Below are positions 1-10,234 of a DNA stretch of 64,000 nt, in pieces (the first letter of the stretch is position 1; the number at the start of each line of letters is the position of its first letter). Source of the DNA: Kordia algicida (lineage in GTDB: Bacteria > Bacteroidota > Bacteroidia > Flavobacteriales > Flavobacteriaceae); the NCBI RefSeq assembly GCF_051013375.1, contig NZ_CP142125.1. One strand, 5' to 3'. A program made the translations under genes and the position numbers. The notes beneath the pieces are model-generated. The model was given only the letters and a program-made list of their open reading frames with translations. It did not search any database and was not told the DNA's origin.

Positions 1-1
1 T

Positions 2-505
2 TATTCCTACTTGGGACTAAATCCGAAAGGACTTTCAGATCAATACGCAAATTATTGGAAACTGACGCAAAATCATGCGAAAATTCATTACAAATATGGT
101 GTTGACAACCCAAAAAAGTTCAAAGGATACGGTGATAGTCTTTGGGGATTAACTTCCAGTTATTCCATTAAAGGATATCATGGTCACAGACCAGAAGATG
201 ATCTTGGTGTCATTGCTCCGACAGCAGCATTGTCTTCGTTTCCTTACACTCCAAAAGAAAGCATGAAGGTATTGAAAAATATATATCAAAATCACGATAG
301 TTTGGTTGGGAAATACGGTCCTTACGATGCTTTTAGCTTTGAAAATAATTGGTATCTGCCAAGATACCTAGCGATCGATCAAGGACCGATTCCTGTAATG
401 ATCGAAAACTACCGAACAGGTTTATTTTGGAACCTATTTATGAAAAATAATGACGTGCAAAATGGTTTAGACAAACTAGGCTTTACGTACGAAAACAAAA
501 ATTAA
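2..505 (+). CDS. GH144-like glucanase (glycoamylase-like domain), C-terminal part
   Basis: The reading frame is open from the left edge (Y-S-Y-L-G-L-N-P) to the stop and lacks its start, so only the last ~167 residues are here. It aligns throughout with the C-terminus of the next gene: the shared pieces include SYLGLNP, LSDQYANYW, PTAALSSFPYTP, RYLAIDQGP and ENYRTGLFWNLFM. This is the glycoamylase-like fold (PF10091), whose characterised bacterial members in GH144 cut beta-1,2-glucans; the substrate here is inferred only. The downstream gene starts at the base after the stop, so the two are a tandem duplicate in one operon. Confidence 0.8.
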   Translation, partial: YSYLGLNPKGLSDQYANYWKLTQNHAKIHYKYGVDNPKKFKGYGDSLWGLTSSYSIKGYHGHRPEDDLGVIAPTAALSSFPYTPKESMKVLKNIYQNHDSLVGKYGPYDAFSFENNWYLPRYLAIDQGPIPVMIENYRTGLFWNLFMKNNDVQNGLDKLGFTYENKN

Positions 506-1858
506 ATGAAAAAACTCTGTTTCATATTTATAATTGCAATAGTAATGAGTTGCGGAGACGACGAAGGTCCTGGTTATCAAGAACCATACGATCCAAATGC
601 TGAAGATCCAGTAGTGGTTGATCCGTTAACGGACGAAGAACTCATGGACATAACCCAAGAAGAAACCTTTAAATATTTTTGGGACTTTGCTGGAACAAAT
701 TCTGGTGGCGCGAAAGAACGTTACCATCCAAATGATCCATCCAACAGTCAAAATGTAATTACAACTGGCGGAAGTGGTTTCGGATTGATGGCAATTCTTG
801 TCGGAATAGAACGCGGGTATGTTTCGCGATCGGAGGCGGTACAACGTCTAACACAAATATTAAACTTTTTCCAGAACGCAGATCGTTTTCACGGAGCTTG
901 GTCGCATTGGATTGATGATACTAGCGGAGCTGTCATTCCGTTTAGCGCGCAAGATAACGGCGGCGATATTGTAGAAACAGCATTTTTTGTACAAGGATTA
1001 ATTTGTGTGAAAGAATATTTCAAAAACGGAACAACAGCAGAACAAAACTTGGCAAACCAAGCCGACACACTTTGGAAAGGTGTTGAATGGAATTGGTACA
1101 CAAACAATCAGAACAAATTAATATGGCATTGGAGTCCATCGGACGATTTTGCAATTAACTTAGAACTAAAAGGCTACAACGAAACACTGATTGCTTTTAT
1201 TCTCGGTGCCGCTTCTCCCGACTATACAATTTCGGGAGATGTATATCACCAAGGTTGGGCGAGCAACGGCAATATTGTTTCAGCTTCAAGCCAATACGAT
1301 ATTCCGTTGATTTTAGATCATGCAGGTTCCGGTACAGGACCTTTATTTTGGGCGCATTATTCGTATTTGGGTTTAAATCCGACAAATCTATCCGATCAAT
1401 ACGCCAATTACTGGAATTTAAATGTAAATCATACAAATATCAACTACCAATACTGCGTCAACAATCCAAACAATTACACAGATTATGGAAGTGATTGTTG
1501 GGGATTAACAGCGAGTTACACGCGTAACTCCGATGGTTCTGTGGGTTATGCGGCACACGAACCGGAAAACGATAACGGTACAATTTCGCCTACGGCGGCA
1601 ATAAGTTCCATACCGTACACACCGCAAAAATCATTGGCAGCCATGCATTATTTCTATGAAAACGATTTAATGGGACCTGCAGGTTTTTACGATGCGTTTA
1701 GTCCTCATTATAATTGGATTACAGAACGTTATTTGGCAATCGATCAAGGACCGCAAATCATTATGATTGAAAACTATCGTTCAGGTTTATTGTGGAATTT
1801 ATTCATGCAAAATGAAGACGTCCAAAATGGTTTGGATGTTCTAGGTTTTACATATTAA
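506..1858 (+). CDS. GH144-like glucanase lipoprotein
   Basis: A 450-residue surface or periplasmic lipoprotein: the signal peptide ends in a lipobox (IAIVMSC, Cys16) and is followed by an acidic, proline-rich linker. From residue ~43 it is a glycoamylase-like (alpha/alpha)6 domain with the family pieces TFKYFWDFA, TGGSGFGLMA, GYNETLIAF, HYSYLGLNP and RYLAIDQGP. Known GH144 members are endo-beta-1,2-glucanases; related proteins without known substrate are common in Bacteroidetes glycan loci, so the specificity is open. It follows its partial paralogue with no gap and precedes an esterase-like gene by 9 bases. Confidence 0.8.
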   Translation: MKKLCFIFIIAIVMSCGDDEGPGYQEPYDPNAEDPVVVDPLTDEELMDITQEETFKYFWDFAGTNSGGAKERYHPNDPSNSQNVITTGGSGFGLMAILVGIERGYVSRSEAVQRLTQILNFFQNADRFHGAWSHWIDDTSGAVIPFSAQDNGGDIVETAFFVQGLICVKEYFKNGTTAEQNLANQADTLWKGVEWNWYTNNQNKLIWHWSPSDDFAINLELKGYNETLIAFILGAASPDYTISGDVYHQGWASNGNIVSASSQYDIPLILDHAGSGTGPLFWAHYSYLGLNPTNLSDQYANYWNLNVNHTNINYQYCVNNPNNYTDYGSDCWGLTASYTRNSDGSVGYAAHEPENDNGTISPTAAISSIPYTPQKSLAAMHYFYENDLMGPAGFYDAFSPHYNWITERYLAIDQGPQIIMIENYRSGLLWNLFMQNEDVQNGLDVLGFTY

Positions 1859-1867
1859 AAGAATACT

Positions 1868-2653
1868 ATGAAACGAATAAAACAACTACTCAATTGGTGT
1901 CTACTCTTTTCTGCGATAGCAGTGACTGCGCAAGAAGATCTATACAAAGAAGAAATACACGTACAAGGAAAAGATACGCTACAATACCGAATTATGTATC
2001 CAGAAAATTTTTCCAAAACGCAACAATATCCTGTAGTACTATTTTTGCACGGCGCAGGCGAACGCGGAAATGATAACAAAAAACAATTGGTTCACGGGAG
2101 TAAATTGTTTTCTGACAAAACCAACAGAGGTGCATTTCCCTCAATTGTAATCTTTCCGCAATGCCCAAAGAGCGATTATTGGTCAAAAGTTGAGGTAGAC
2201 AGATCTACAAAACCGATAGGGCTCAATTTTACATACGAAAGCGGTCCGACAACTTCTATGAAAATGGTCATGAATCTCATGGACGAATTCTCTGAAAAAC
2301 CGTTTGTAAAGAAAGAAAAAATATACGTCGGAGGCTTATCGATGGGCGGAATGGGAACTTTTGAAATTCTTTACAGGCGACCAGAAATGTTTGCGGCAGC
2401 CTTCGCTATTTGTGGTGGTGGCAATCCAGCTTCCGCTAAAGTATATGCTGATAAAATTGATCTTTGGGTATTTCACGGTGCGAAAGATGATGTGGTGGAT
2501 CCTCAATTATCTGTTGCGATGGTGAGTGCCATCCTAAAACACGGCGGAAAACCAAACTTTACACTATACTCGGATGCCAATCATAACAGTTGGGATCCTG
2601 CTTTTGCTGAACCTAAATTACTAACCTGGCTTTTCTCTAAATCAAAAAAATAA
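1868..2653 (+). CDS. Secreted alpha/beta-hydrolase (esterase/phospholipase type)
   Basis: A 261-residue protein with a signal peptide (cleavage near VTAQ). It shows the alpha/beta-hydrolase fold: the oxyanion segment FLHGAGERG, the nucleophile elbow GLSMGG (Ser ~158), an acid in HGAKDDVVD and a histidine in ANHNSWD. Secreted proteins of this shape in glycan loci usually remove acetyl or aromatic esters from polysaccharides (CE1-like or dienelactone-hydrolase-like), which would fit the neighbouring glycosidases. The natural ester is not deducible. The stop lies one base before the start of the GH3 gene, which indicates co-transcription. Confidence 0.75.
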   Translation: MKRIKQLLNWCLLFSAIAVTAQEDLYKEEIHVQGKDTLQYRIMYPENFSKTQQYPVVLFLHGAGERGNDNKKQLVHGSKLFSDKTNRGAFPSIVIFPQCPKSDYWSKVEVDRSTKPIGLNFTYESGPTTSMKMVMNLMDEFSEKPFVKKEKIYVGGLSMGGMGTFEILYRRPEMFAAAFAICGGGNPASAKVYADKIDLWVFHGAKDDVVDPQLSVAMVSAILKHGGKPNFTLYSDANHNSWDPAFAEPKLLTWLFSKSKK

Positions 2654-2654
2654 A

Positions 2655-5012
2655 ATGACAACGTTTAGACTTACGAACATAAAATCTATAATAATCAGTT
2701 TTGGATTACTAACTGTAATGGCTTGTAGTACCAATACAAATATCAATACTAACAACAAAACTACATCGTCTACAACTGACAATCCGTATCAGGCAAAAGT
2801 TGATTCCATCATCAGTTTAATGACGTTAGATGAAAAAATTGGTCAGCTAAATCTTCCTGCAACCGGACCCATTACGACAGGTGCTTCAAAAAGTACTGGA
2901 GTCATTAAAAAAATTGAAGAAGGAAAAATTGGCGGTCTTTTCAACATAAAAGATCCAAAAAACATATATGAAATTCAGAAAATTGCAGTTGAGAAAAGTC
3001 GCTTGAAAATTCCGTTAATCTTCGGAATGGACGTCATTCACGGTTATAAAACTACTTTTCCGATTCCGTTAGGTCTTTCCGCGTCTTGGGATATGGAAAT
3101 GATAGAAAAAACAGCGCAAATTGCTGCAATGGAAGCAAGCGCAAACGGCATTAACTGGACATTTTCGCCAATGGTAGATATTTCTCGCGATCCACGCTGG
3201 GGTAGAGTTTCCGAAGGGAATGGTGAAGATCCATACCTAGGAAGCCAAATTGCACGCGCAATGGTTAGAGGATATCAACAAAATGATTTAGCCGCAAACA
3301 ATACCTTAATGTCTTGCGTAAAACATTTTGCCTTATATGGCGCGCCAGAAGCTGGTAGAGATTACAACACGGTTGATATGAGTCGTATACGGATGTACAA
3401 TGAATATTTGCAGCCTTACAAAGCTGCGGTGGATGAAGGCGTTGGTTCGGTAATGGCCTCATTCAACGAAATTGATGGCGTTCCAGCAACGGGAAACAAG
3501 TGGTTGTTGACAAAACTTTTGCGTGAGGATTGGGGATTTAACGGCTTTGTAGTTTCAGATTACACAGGTATTTACGAAATGCGAGCACACGGAATGGGAG
3601 ATGAATTCACCGTAACTTCTCTAGCACTGAAAGCAGGATTGGATATGGATATGGCTGGTGACTCACCGCATATTTCCGCTTCGTTCACGAAAGATTTGAA
3701 AACTGCTTTAGAAAGAAACCTTATTTCAGTGGACGACATAAACAAAGCCGTATCAAGAATACTAACGGCAAAATATCAATTAGGACTTTTTGACGATCCA
3801 TACAAATATTGCAATCTTGAAAGAGCTGAAAAAGAAACGTACACGCAAGAAAATAGAGATTATGCTCGCGTAGTTGGAGCAGAATCAACAGTATTACTCA
3901 AAAACGATAAGCAAATATTACCTCTAAAAAAATCAGGGACAATTGCGGTCATCGGACCTTTGGCAAAAGCAGGCAACAACATGCCGGGAACTTGGAGTGT
4001 TGCGACAGACCATCAAAACGCAATTTCAGTTTGGGACGGTTTGCAACAAACAGTTGGTACTAAAGTAAATCTATTATACGCAAAAGGAAGCAATATCACA
4101 GCTGATCTCGCATTGGAAAAACGTGTTACCATGTTTGGGAAAGATATTCCGAGAGACGAGCGAACAGACAAGCAACTTTTAGAAGAAGCCTTATCAATTG
4201 CGGCACAATCAGATGTAATTGTAGCTACCATTGGTGAAAGTTCAGAATATAGTGGCGAAAGTAGTAGCAGAACGGATTTAAAAATTCCTCAAATACAAAA
4301 AGACTTACTGCAAGCTTTACTAAAAACAGGAAAACCTGTTGTATTGGTATTATTTACTGGAAGACCGTTAAACTTAGTTGAAGAAAGCGAAACCGTTCCG
4401 GCGATTCTGAACGTTTGGTTTCCAGGGAGTGAAGCTGGGTTATCTATTTCAGATGTGTTATTTGGCGATGTAAATCCGTCAGGTAAACTCACTGCGACGT
4501 TTCCAAGAAATGTCGGACAAGTTCCGTTATTCTACAATCATAAAAATACAGGACGACCATTAGGAAACAATGAAGGAAAATTTGAGAAATTCAAAACGAA
4601 TTATTTAGACGTTCGTAATGAACCATTATATCCTTTCGGTTATGGTTTGAGCTATACGACATTCGAATATGGCGAACTAAAACTTGACAAAACTTCCCTA
4701 TCTAAAAACGAAACGATCAAGGTATCGATAGATATTACAAACACAGGGAATTACGACGGAAAAGAAGTGGCGCAACTCTATATCAGAGATGTGGTTGGAA
4801 GTGTAACAAGACCTGTAAAAGAGCTCAAAGGCTTTCAAAAAATATTTATAAAAAAGGGAGAAACCAAAACAGTACGTTTTACTATTTCTATAGAAGATTT
4901 AAAATTCTACAACTCAAACTTAGACTTTGTGGCAGAACCTGGAGAATTCCAAGTTGCCATAGGAACAAACTCTGATGTTGTACTCACTAATTCATTTCAA
5001 CTTTTAGACTAA
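2655..5012 (+). CDS. bglX: GH3 beta-glucosidase lipoprotein (BglX type)
   Basis: A 785-residue exo-glycosidase, full length for the family. A lipobox (LLTVMAC) places it in the periplasm or on the outer membrane. The GH3 N-terminal barrel starts near LMTLDEKIGQL; the catalytic nucleophile lies in GFVVSDYTG (Asp ~302). The alpha/beta sandwich domain follows (STVLLKND, IATIGESSEYSGE, which supplies the acid/base region), then a C-terminal fibronectin-III-like domain (YPFGYGLSYTTFEY, VAQLYI, KELKGFQKI). It would release terminal beta-linked glucose, or a similar sugar, from oligosaccharides made by the upstream glucanases. The gene lies between an esterase and a GH2 gene with gaps of 1 and 10 bases. 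Confidence 0.88.
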   Translation: MTTFRLTNIKSIIISFGLLTVMACSTNTNINTNNKTTSSTTDNPYQAKVDSIISLMTLDEKIGQLNLPATGPITTGASKSTGVIKKIEEGKIGGLFNIKDPKNIYEIQKIAVEKSRLKIPLIFGMDVIHGYKTTFPIPLGLSASWDMEMIEKTAQIAAMEASANGINWTFSPMVDISRDPRWGRVSEGNGEDPYLGSQIARAMVRGYQQNDLAANNTLMSCVKHFALYGAPEAGRDYNTVDMSRIRMYNEYLQPYKAAVDEGVGSVMASFNEIDGVPATGNKWLLTKLLREDWGFNGFVVSDYTGIYEMRAHGMGDEFTVTSLALKAGLDMDMAGDSPHISASFTKDLKTALERNLISVDDINKAVSRILTAKYQLGLFDDPYKYCNLERAEKETYTQENRDYARVVGAESTVLLKNDKQILPLKKSGTIAVIGPLAKAGNNMPGTWSVATDHQNAISVWDGLQQTVGTKVNLLYAKGSNITADLALEKRVTMFGKDIPRDERTDKQLLEEALSIAAQSDVIVATIGESSEYSGESSSRTDLKIPQIQKDLLQALLKTGKPVVLVLFTGRPLNLVEESETVPAILNVWFPGSEAGLSISDVLFGDVNPSGKLTATFPRNVGQVPLFYNHKNTGRPLGNNEGKFEKFKTNYLDVRNEPLYPFGYGLSYTTFEYGELKLDKTSLSKNETIKVSIDITNTGNYDGKEVAQLYIRDVVGSVTRPVKELKGFQKIFIKKGETKTVRFTISIEDLKFYNSNLDFVAEPGEFQVAIGTNSDVVLTNSFQLLD

Positions 5013-5022
5013 CAACTAAACT

Positions 5023-7623
5023 ATGCCACACATAAAATACAAGTCCTTTTTTCTATCTTTTATAATGTGTGTGGCTTTCTTTTTTTTAAGTCACGGACAA
5101 TCCAAAACGATTAATTCGGGATGGCAATATTCAGAAGATAAAACGAATTGGCAAACAGTCAACATTCCGCATACATGGAATGTTAAAGATGCGTTTGATG
5201 ACGTAGCTGGTTACCGTCGTGGATTGGGTTTTTACCAAAAACAACTCTTTGTTTCTTCAAAAGAAAAAGACCAAATTTTCTATTTAAAATTTAATGCGGT
5301 CAATCAAGAAGCAACGGTTTTTGTGAACGGAAAAAAAGTCACCAATCACAAAGGTGGTTACACCGCTTTTACTACTGAAATTACATCACATATAAACTTT
5401 GATTCTTATAATATAATTGAAGTTGAGGTTGATAATTCACATAATGAAAACATTCCGCCGTTAGATGCTGATTTTACCTTTTACGGAGGTATATATCGTG
5501 ATGTTGAATTAATCAAAGTTCCAAAACAACACTTTAGCTTGAAAGATTTTGCTTCAGATGGATTTTATGTAAACTATGACAACGTATCCAACGAAAAAGC
5601 AGGTGTGAATGTTACTGTATTGATTGATAATTTTGATGAAAAAACCAATACTAATGTAGACCTTACCATCGTAGATGCTGAAAACAACCTCATTACAGAA
5701 AAACATCAAAAAGCAAAGCTGAACGCAAAGGAAAGCAAAACGATCAAAGTTACATTTCCAGAAATTAAAAATCCGAAATTATGGTCGCCAGACGATCCAT
5801 ATCTCTATAAATTACAACTGACGTTACGCGATACAAACGGAATCATTTTAGATCAAAAATACGCGAATATAGGCTTCCGTTGGACAACAATTGATTCTGA
5901 AAATGGCTTTTTTCTCAACGGAAAACCTCTCAAATTAATTGGCATCAATCGTCATCAAGATTATAAAAATTACGGAAATGCAGTGCCAATCGAATTGCAA
6001 AAACAAGACATTCATCTTATCAAAAACATGGGCGCAAATGTGATTCGCTTTGCACATTATCCGCATGCGCGGGAATTATACAAACTTTGCGACGAACTGG
6101 GAATTTTAGTTTGGACAGAAATTCCGATTGTTAACAAAGTAACGGATTCCGAAGCATTTTTTGAGGTGTCAACGACCATGCAAAAAGAACATATCAAACA
6201 ATATTACAACTATCCGAGTGTGGTAATGTTTGGCTATATGAATGAAATCTTTCTGCGCTTGGCTTTCGATCGAAAATCTACGAAAGAAGAAAAAGAAGCC
6301 CTCAAAAAAACAACTCTAAAACTCGCCAATCAACTTGAAGAACTTACCCGAAAACTAGCGCCGAATCATATCACCGTAATGGCAGGGCATTTAAACGAAG
6401 TCTATAACGAGACAGGAATTGCTGATGTGCCGATGCTCCTTGGTTGGAACCTGTATTTTGGTTGGTACGATGCACAAATTGAAGATTTGGGAACTTTTCT
6501 TGACGACCAACATCAACGGTATCCAAATCGTTCGTTATTGCTTTCGGAATACGGTCCTGGCGCGGACGTGAGAATCTTTACTAAAACGCCAAAGAAGTTT
6601 GATTTCTCTACCAATTATCAGGCGAAACTGCATCAATCGTATTACAAACAAATTACTAACAGACCTTTTATGACTGGAATGACTGCGTGGAATTTTGCTG
6701 ATTTTGGTTCAGAATTTCGTGGTGATGCGATTCCGCATGTCAATCAAAAAGGCTTGGTACAATACGACCGAACGCCGAAAGACATCTATTATTGGTACAA
6801 ATCGGTTTTGGATACGAAAGAACCGTTTATTCATATCGCAACTGATAATCTAAAGAAATTGACTTTGTTAGAAGATGAAACATTTCCGATTCAGATTTAT
6901 TCAAATCAGCCGTCTATTTCGGTGTTTTTAAACGGTGAAAAATATCGTGAATATTCACTTGAAAATGGTTTTGTTTCAGTTGATTTACCATTGCAGAACG
7001 GACAAAATCGAATTGAAGTGATGACGCATGAAGTTTATGAAGAAAAATATGTACATATCAATCGAATTAAAACGTTCGATTTTGAAAATTTCAAGCGTTT
7101 CGGAATCAATATTGGTTCACATCTCTACTTTTATGACGAAGAACAAAACATCACGTTCGTTCCGGATCAAGTCTACAAAAAAGGTTGGTTTGGGTACAAA
7201 AACGGAACAGCTTACGGAATTACCAAAGACAAAAATCAAGGATTACCACACAACATTAAAAATACGGATGCAGAACCATTATTTCAAACTTTGTTAGAAG
7301 GCTGTAACGAATATAAAATGGACGTTCCAGAAGGCAATTACAAAGTAATCTTATATTTTGTGGAACCACAGATCAAACCAACAGAAAATATTTACAATCT
7401 CTCAAAAAACACTGCTACAATTGATAAAAAACAACGCATTTTTGATGTATATATCAACGAAAAATTGATCGAAAAACAATTAAATTTAGCGCAAGCGTAT
7501 CCGGAAAAATATGGTGTAACGCTTCAAACAAAAATTCAAACGAAAAAAGGACTTACGTTGAAACTCAACGCTATCGAAGGTTTACCTGTTATCAGCGGAA
7601 TTTTAATAGAAAAACTAGACTAA
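5023..7623 (+). CDS. GH2 family glycosidase with C-terminal malectin-like domain
   Basis: An 866-residue secreted enzyme with a signal peptide ending near LSHGQ. It shows the GH2 order: a sugar-binding domain (NIPHTWNVKDAFDD, YYRGLGFY-like start, FYGGIYRDVEL), an immunoglobulin-like domain, then a TIM barrel with GINRHQDYK, RFAHYPH, acid/base in GYMNEIF (Glu ~408) and nucleophile in LLSEYGPG (Glu ~509). The last ~190 residues resemble a malectin-type carbohydrate-binding domain. Family members are beta-galactosidases, beta-glucuronidases or beta-mannosidases; residues alone do not settle which. The stop overlaps the start of the next gene by one base. Confidence 0.85.
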   Translation: MPHIKYKSFFLSFIMCVAFFFLSHGQSKTINSGWQYSEDKTNWQTVNIPHTWNVKDAFDDVAGYRRGLGFYQKQLFVSSKEKDQIFYLKFNAVNQEATVFVNGKKVTNHKGGYTAFTTEITSHINFDSYNIIEVEVDNSHNENIPPLDADFTFYGGIYRDVELIKVPKQHFSLKDFASDGFYVNYDNVSNEKAGVNVTVLIDNFDEKTNTNVDLTIVDAENNLITEKHQKAKLNAKESKTIKVTFPEIKNPKLWSPDDPYLYKLQLTLRDTNGIILDQKYANIGFRWTTIDSENGFFLNGKPLKLIGINRHQDYKNYGNAVPIELQKQDIHLIKNMGANVIRFAHYPHARELYKLCDELGILVWTEIPIVNKVTDSEAFFEVSTTMQKEHIKQYYNYPSVVMFGYMNEIFLRLAFDRKSTKEEKEALKKTTLKLANQLEELTRKLAPNHITVMAGHLNEVYNETGIADVPMLLGWNLYFGWYDAQIEDLGTFLDDQHQRYPNRSLLLSEYGPGADVRIFTKTPKKFDFSTNYQAKLHQSYYKQITNRPFMTGMTAWNFADFGSEFRGDAIPHVNQKGLVQYDRTPKDIYYWYKSVLDTKEPFIHIATDNLKKLTLLEDETFPIQIYSNQPSISVFLNGEKYREYSLENGFVSVDLPLQNGQNRIEVMTHEVYEEKYVHINRIKTFDFENFKRFGINIGSHLYFYDEEQNITFVPDQVYKKGWFGYKNGTAYGITKDKNQGLPHNIKNTDAEPLFQTLLEGCNEYKMDVPEGNYKVILYFVEPQIKPTENIYNLSKNTATIDKKQRIFDVYINEKLIEKQLNLAQAYPEKYGVTLQTKIQTKKGLTLKLNAIEGLPVISGILIEKLD

Positions 7624-8510
7624 TGAAACTTACAATTAACATATACATCATACTTTTTGTGTTATCACTTTCAGCACAAAATAAAACAACATACACGTAT
7701 TCCATCAAAGGAAAAGACACCTTAAAACTAGACGTGTATACACCAAAAAACATCAAAAAAACAGATAAGTTACCTGTGTTACTTTGGATGCACGGCGGCG
7801 GTTTCTCTGTAGGACACAGAGATTATATAGACGATGAAAATTTAGTAAAATACGCTGCCAAAGAGCAGAATTACATTGGTATTTCGATTTCCTATCGTTT
7901 ACTCAGAAAAGGTACCAAAACAGGTTTCGGTTGCGATTGCACGAAAGATGAAAAACTGGAAACTTTCAAGCAAGCAGTAATTGATTATATGGATGCTGCC
8001 AAATATATAGTAGAACACGCCAACGAACTGCAAATCGATACCACAAAAATCATTGCCGGCGGCAGTAGTGCGGGAGCAGAAGGTATTTTGAACGCAGTTT
8101 TCATGCGCGAATATTTTGTTGATAACGCCGAAGATTATTCCAAAGTGAAATTTGCAGGAGCTTTTTCCTGTGCCGGCGCGGTTGTAGACGCGAGTTACAT
8201 CACACCAAACAATGCGGTTCCTGCAGTTTTATATCATGGAACAAAAGATCAATTAGTGCCTTTTGGAAACGCACCGCATCATTATTGTGAACCCACGAAA
8301 GATGGCTACATCATGCTAGATGGCTCAAAAATTATTGCCGAAAAATTAGAAGATTTTGAAACGTCTTATTATTTCAATATAGTAAAAGATGCACGTCACG
8401 AAATTTCCCGAATTCCTTTTGAAGAATTAGATATCGTGTTCAACTTTTTCAAACGAACTGTATTGAACGATGAAGTGATTCAAACAAAAATTATAAAAAC
8501 CAAAAAATAA
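7623..8510 (+). CDS. Secreted carboxylesterase-like alpha/beta-hydrolase
   Basis: A 295-residue protein with a short signal peptide (LSLSAQ). The oxyanion-hole motif MHGGGFSVGH and the elbow GGSSAGAE (Ser ~149) are those of the hormone-sensitive-lipase/carboxylesterase group. The acid and histidine are probably in HGTKDQLVPF and KDARHEISR. A CDC pair (GFGCDCTKDE) may form a disulfide. Its place between a glycosidase and a sulfatase suggests removal of ester groups (acetyl, feruloyl or similar) from the same glycan. It overlaps its neighbours on both sides by one base. Confidence 0.75.
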   Translation: MKLTINIYIILFVLSLSAQNKTTYTYSIKGKDTLKLDVYTPKNIKKTDKLPVLLWMHGGGFSVGHRDYIDDENLVKYAAKEQNYIGISISYRLLRKGTKTGFGCDCTKDEKLETFKQAVIDYMDAAKYIVEHANELQIDTTKIIAGGSSAGAEGILNAVFMREYFVDNAEDYSKVKFAGAFSCAGAVVDASYITPNNAVPAVLYHGTKDQLVPFGNAPHHYCEPTKDGYIMLDGSKIIAEKLEDFETSYYFNIVKDARHEISRIPFEELDIVFNFFKRTVLNDEVIQTKIIKTKK

Positions 8511-10234
8511 TGAAGAACATTTTTCTCATACTAATCACACTTGTAGCACTACAATCTTGCAAAAATGCAAAGTCGGAAGCCGCCGATTCGAGCGCAGTCG
8601 AAAACTCAAAACGACCTAACATTATCTATATCATGGCAGACGATCACGCGGCGCAAGCCATCAGTGCGTATGGTCATCCAATCGGGAAACTGGCGCCGAC
8701 ACCAAACATTGATCGATTGGCAAAAAACGGTGCGATTTTCAAAAATAACTTTTGTACGAATTCTATTTGCGGACCAAGTCGCGCCGTGGTTTTAACAGGC
8801 AAACACAGTCATATCAACGGATTTCGAATGAACGGCGAACGTTTTGACGGTTCTCAACAAACACTTCCAAAATTATTGAAAAAAGCAGGATATAACACAG
8901 CAATCATTGGGAAATGGCACTTACACGGCTATCCTGAAGGTTTTGATTATTGGAATATTTTAAACGATCAAGGAAACTATTACAATCCGCAGTTTATCAA
9001 AATTCAGGACACCATTCACTTCAACAAAAAACATATTGATTCAACAGCACATTGGACTGCCAATTTGCCTGATACCACTACCGTAAAAGGATACGCAACC
9101 GATTTAATTACCGATTATGCAATCGATTATATTGATAAGAAGAAAAACAGCGACCAACCATTTTTTATCATGATGCATCACAAAGCGCCACATCGCAATT
9201 GGATGCCTGCTTTGCGCCATCTAAATAAGTATGATTCGGTACAATTTCCACTTCCAGAAACTTATTTTACAAATCACGAAAACTCTACTGCATCCAAAGA
9301 GCAATTGCAAACCATTTATCGCGATATGTACGAAGGACACGATTTGAAAATGACCAAAAAGAAAGGAAGTCCAGAATTAGCTTGGAATCCGTGGAAGACT
9401 GATTTTGAAAGAATGACGCCGGAACAACGCGCAGCTTGGGATAAAGCTTACCAGCCAAAAAATGACGCTTTTCACGATGCAAACTTAACCGGAAAAGCGT
9501 TGGCAGAATGGAAAGGACAACGTTATTTGCAAGAATATCTTTCCACAATTGCATCTGTGGACGAAGGCGTCGGGAAAATTTTAGACTATTTGGAAGCCAA
9601 CGGATTGGCAGAAAATACGATTGTAGTATACACTTCAGATCAAGGATTTTATTTAGGTGAAAAAGGCTGGTTTGACAAGCGTTTTATGTATGAAGAATCC
9701 TTAAAAATGCCCTTATTGATTCAGTATCCGGAAAAAATCAAATCGGGAACTGTAGTTGAAGGTTTGACACAAAACTTAGATTTTGCCGAAACGTTTTTAG
9801 ATTTTGCAAACGTTGACATTCCTGAAGACATGCAAGGAAAATCATTTGTTGGTTTATTAGACGGTTCTGAAAGTGATGAAGATTTCAGAGATGCGGTGTA
9901 TTATCACTATTACGATTATCCTGCATTTCACATGGTGAAAAAAATGTATGGCATTCGTACGAAACGTTATAAATTAATTCATGTGTACGATGATATTGAC
10001 GAATGGGAATTGTATGATTTACAAACTGATCCGCAAGAATTAACAAATTTAATCAATGATGAAAATTATGACGAAATCGAAACGAAACTTAGAAAACGTT
10101 TAGTAGAATTACAACAGCAATATAACGTCACTGAAAAAGAATTTGAAAAAGCTCCGAAACAAAAGGTTGACAAAGCGTACAAGCAATTCGACAGATTAAG
10201 AGGTCATACAGGTTCAAGAAAACACCATCACTAA
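8510..10234 (+). CDS. Type I (S1 family) sulfatase lipoprotein
   Basis: A 574-residue formylglycine-dependent sulfatase. The lipobox is LVALQSC. The maturation motif C-G-P-S-R starts at Cys ~87, which must be oxidised to formylglycine by an anaerobic- or aerobic-type maturase encoded elsewhere. Metal-binding pieces are IMADDHAAQ near the N-terminus and YTSDQGFYLGEKGW near residue 375. The C-terminal part (LIHVYDDIDEWELYDLQTDP) matches the S1 subdomain. It removes sulfate esters from a sugar; its presence is the main argument that the operon targets a sulfated glycan. The gene is packed against both neighbours. Confidence 0.9.
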   Translation: MKNIFLILITLVALQSCKNAKSEAADSSAVENSKRPNIIYIMADDHAAQAISAYGHPIGKLAPTPNIDRLAKNGAIFKNNFCTNSICGPSRAVVLTGKHSHINGFRMNGERFDGSQQTLPKLLKKAGYNTAIIGKWHLHGYPEGFDYWNILNDQGNYYNPQFIKIQDTIHFNKKHIDSTAHWTANLPDTTTVKGYATDLITDYAIDYIDKKKNSDQPFFIMMHHKAPHRNWMPALRHLNKYDSVQFPLPETYFTNHENSTASKEQLQTIYRDMYEGHDLKMTKKKGSPELAWNPWKTDFERMTPEQRAAWDKAYQPKNDAFHDANLTGKALAEWKGQRYLQEYLSTIASVDEGVGKILDYLEANGLAENTIVVYTSDQGFYLGEKGWFDKRFMYEESLKMPLLIQYPEKIKSGTVVEGLTQNLDFAETFLDFANVDIPEDMQGKSFVGLLDGSESDEDFRDAVYYHYYDYPAFHMVKKMYGIRTKRYKLIHVYDDIDEWELYDLQTDPQELTNLINDENYDEIETKLRKRLVELQQQYNVTEKEFEKAPKQKVDKAYKQFDRLRGHTGSRKHHH

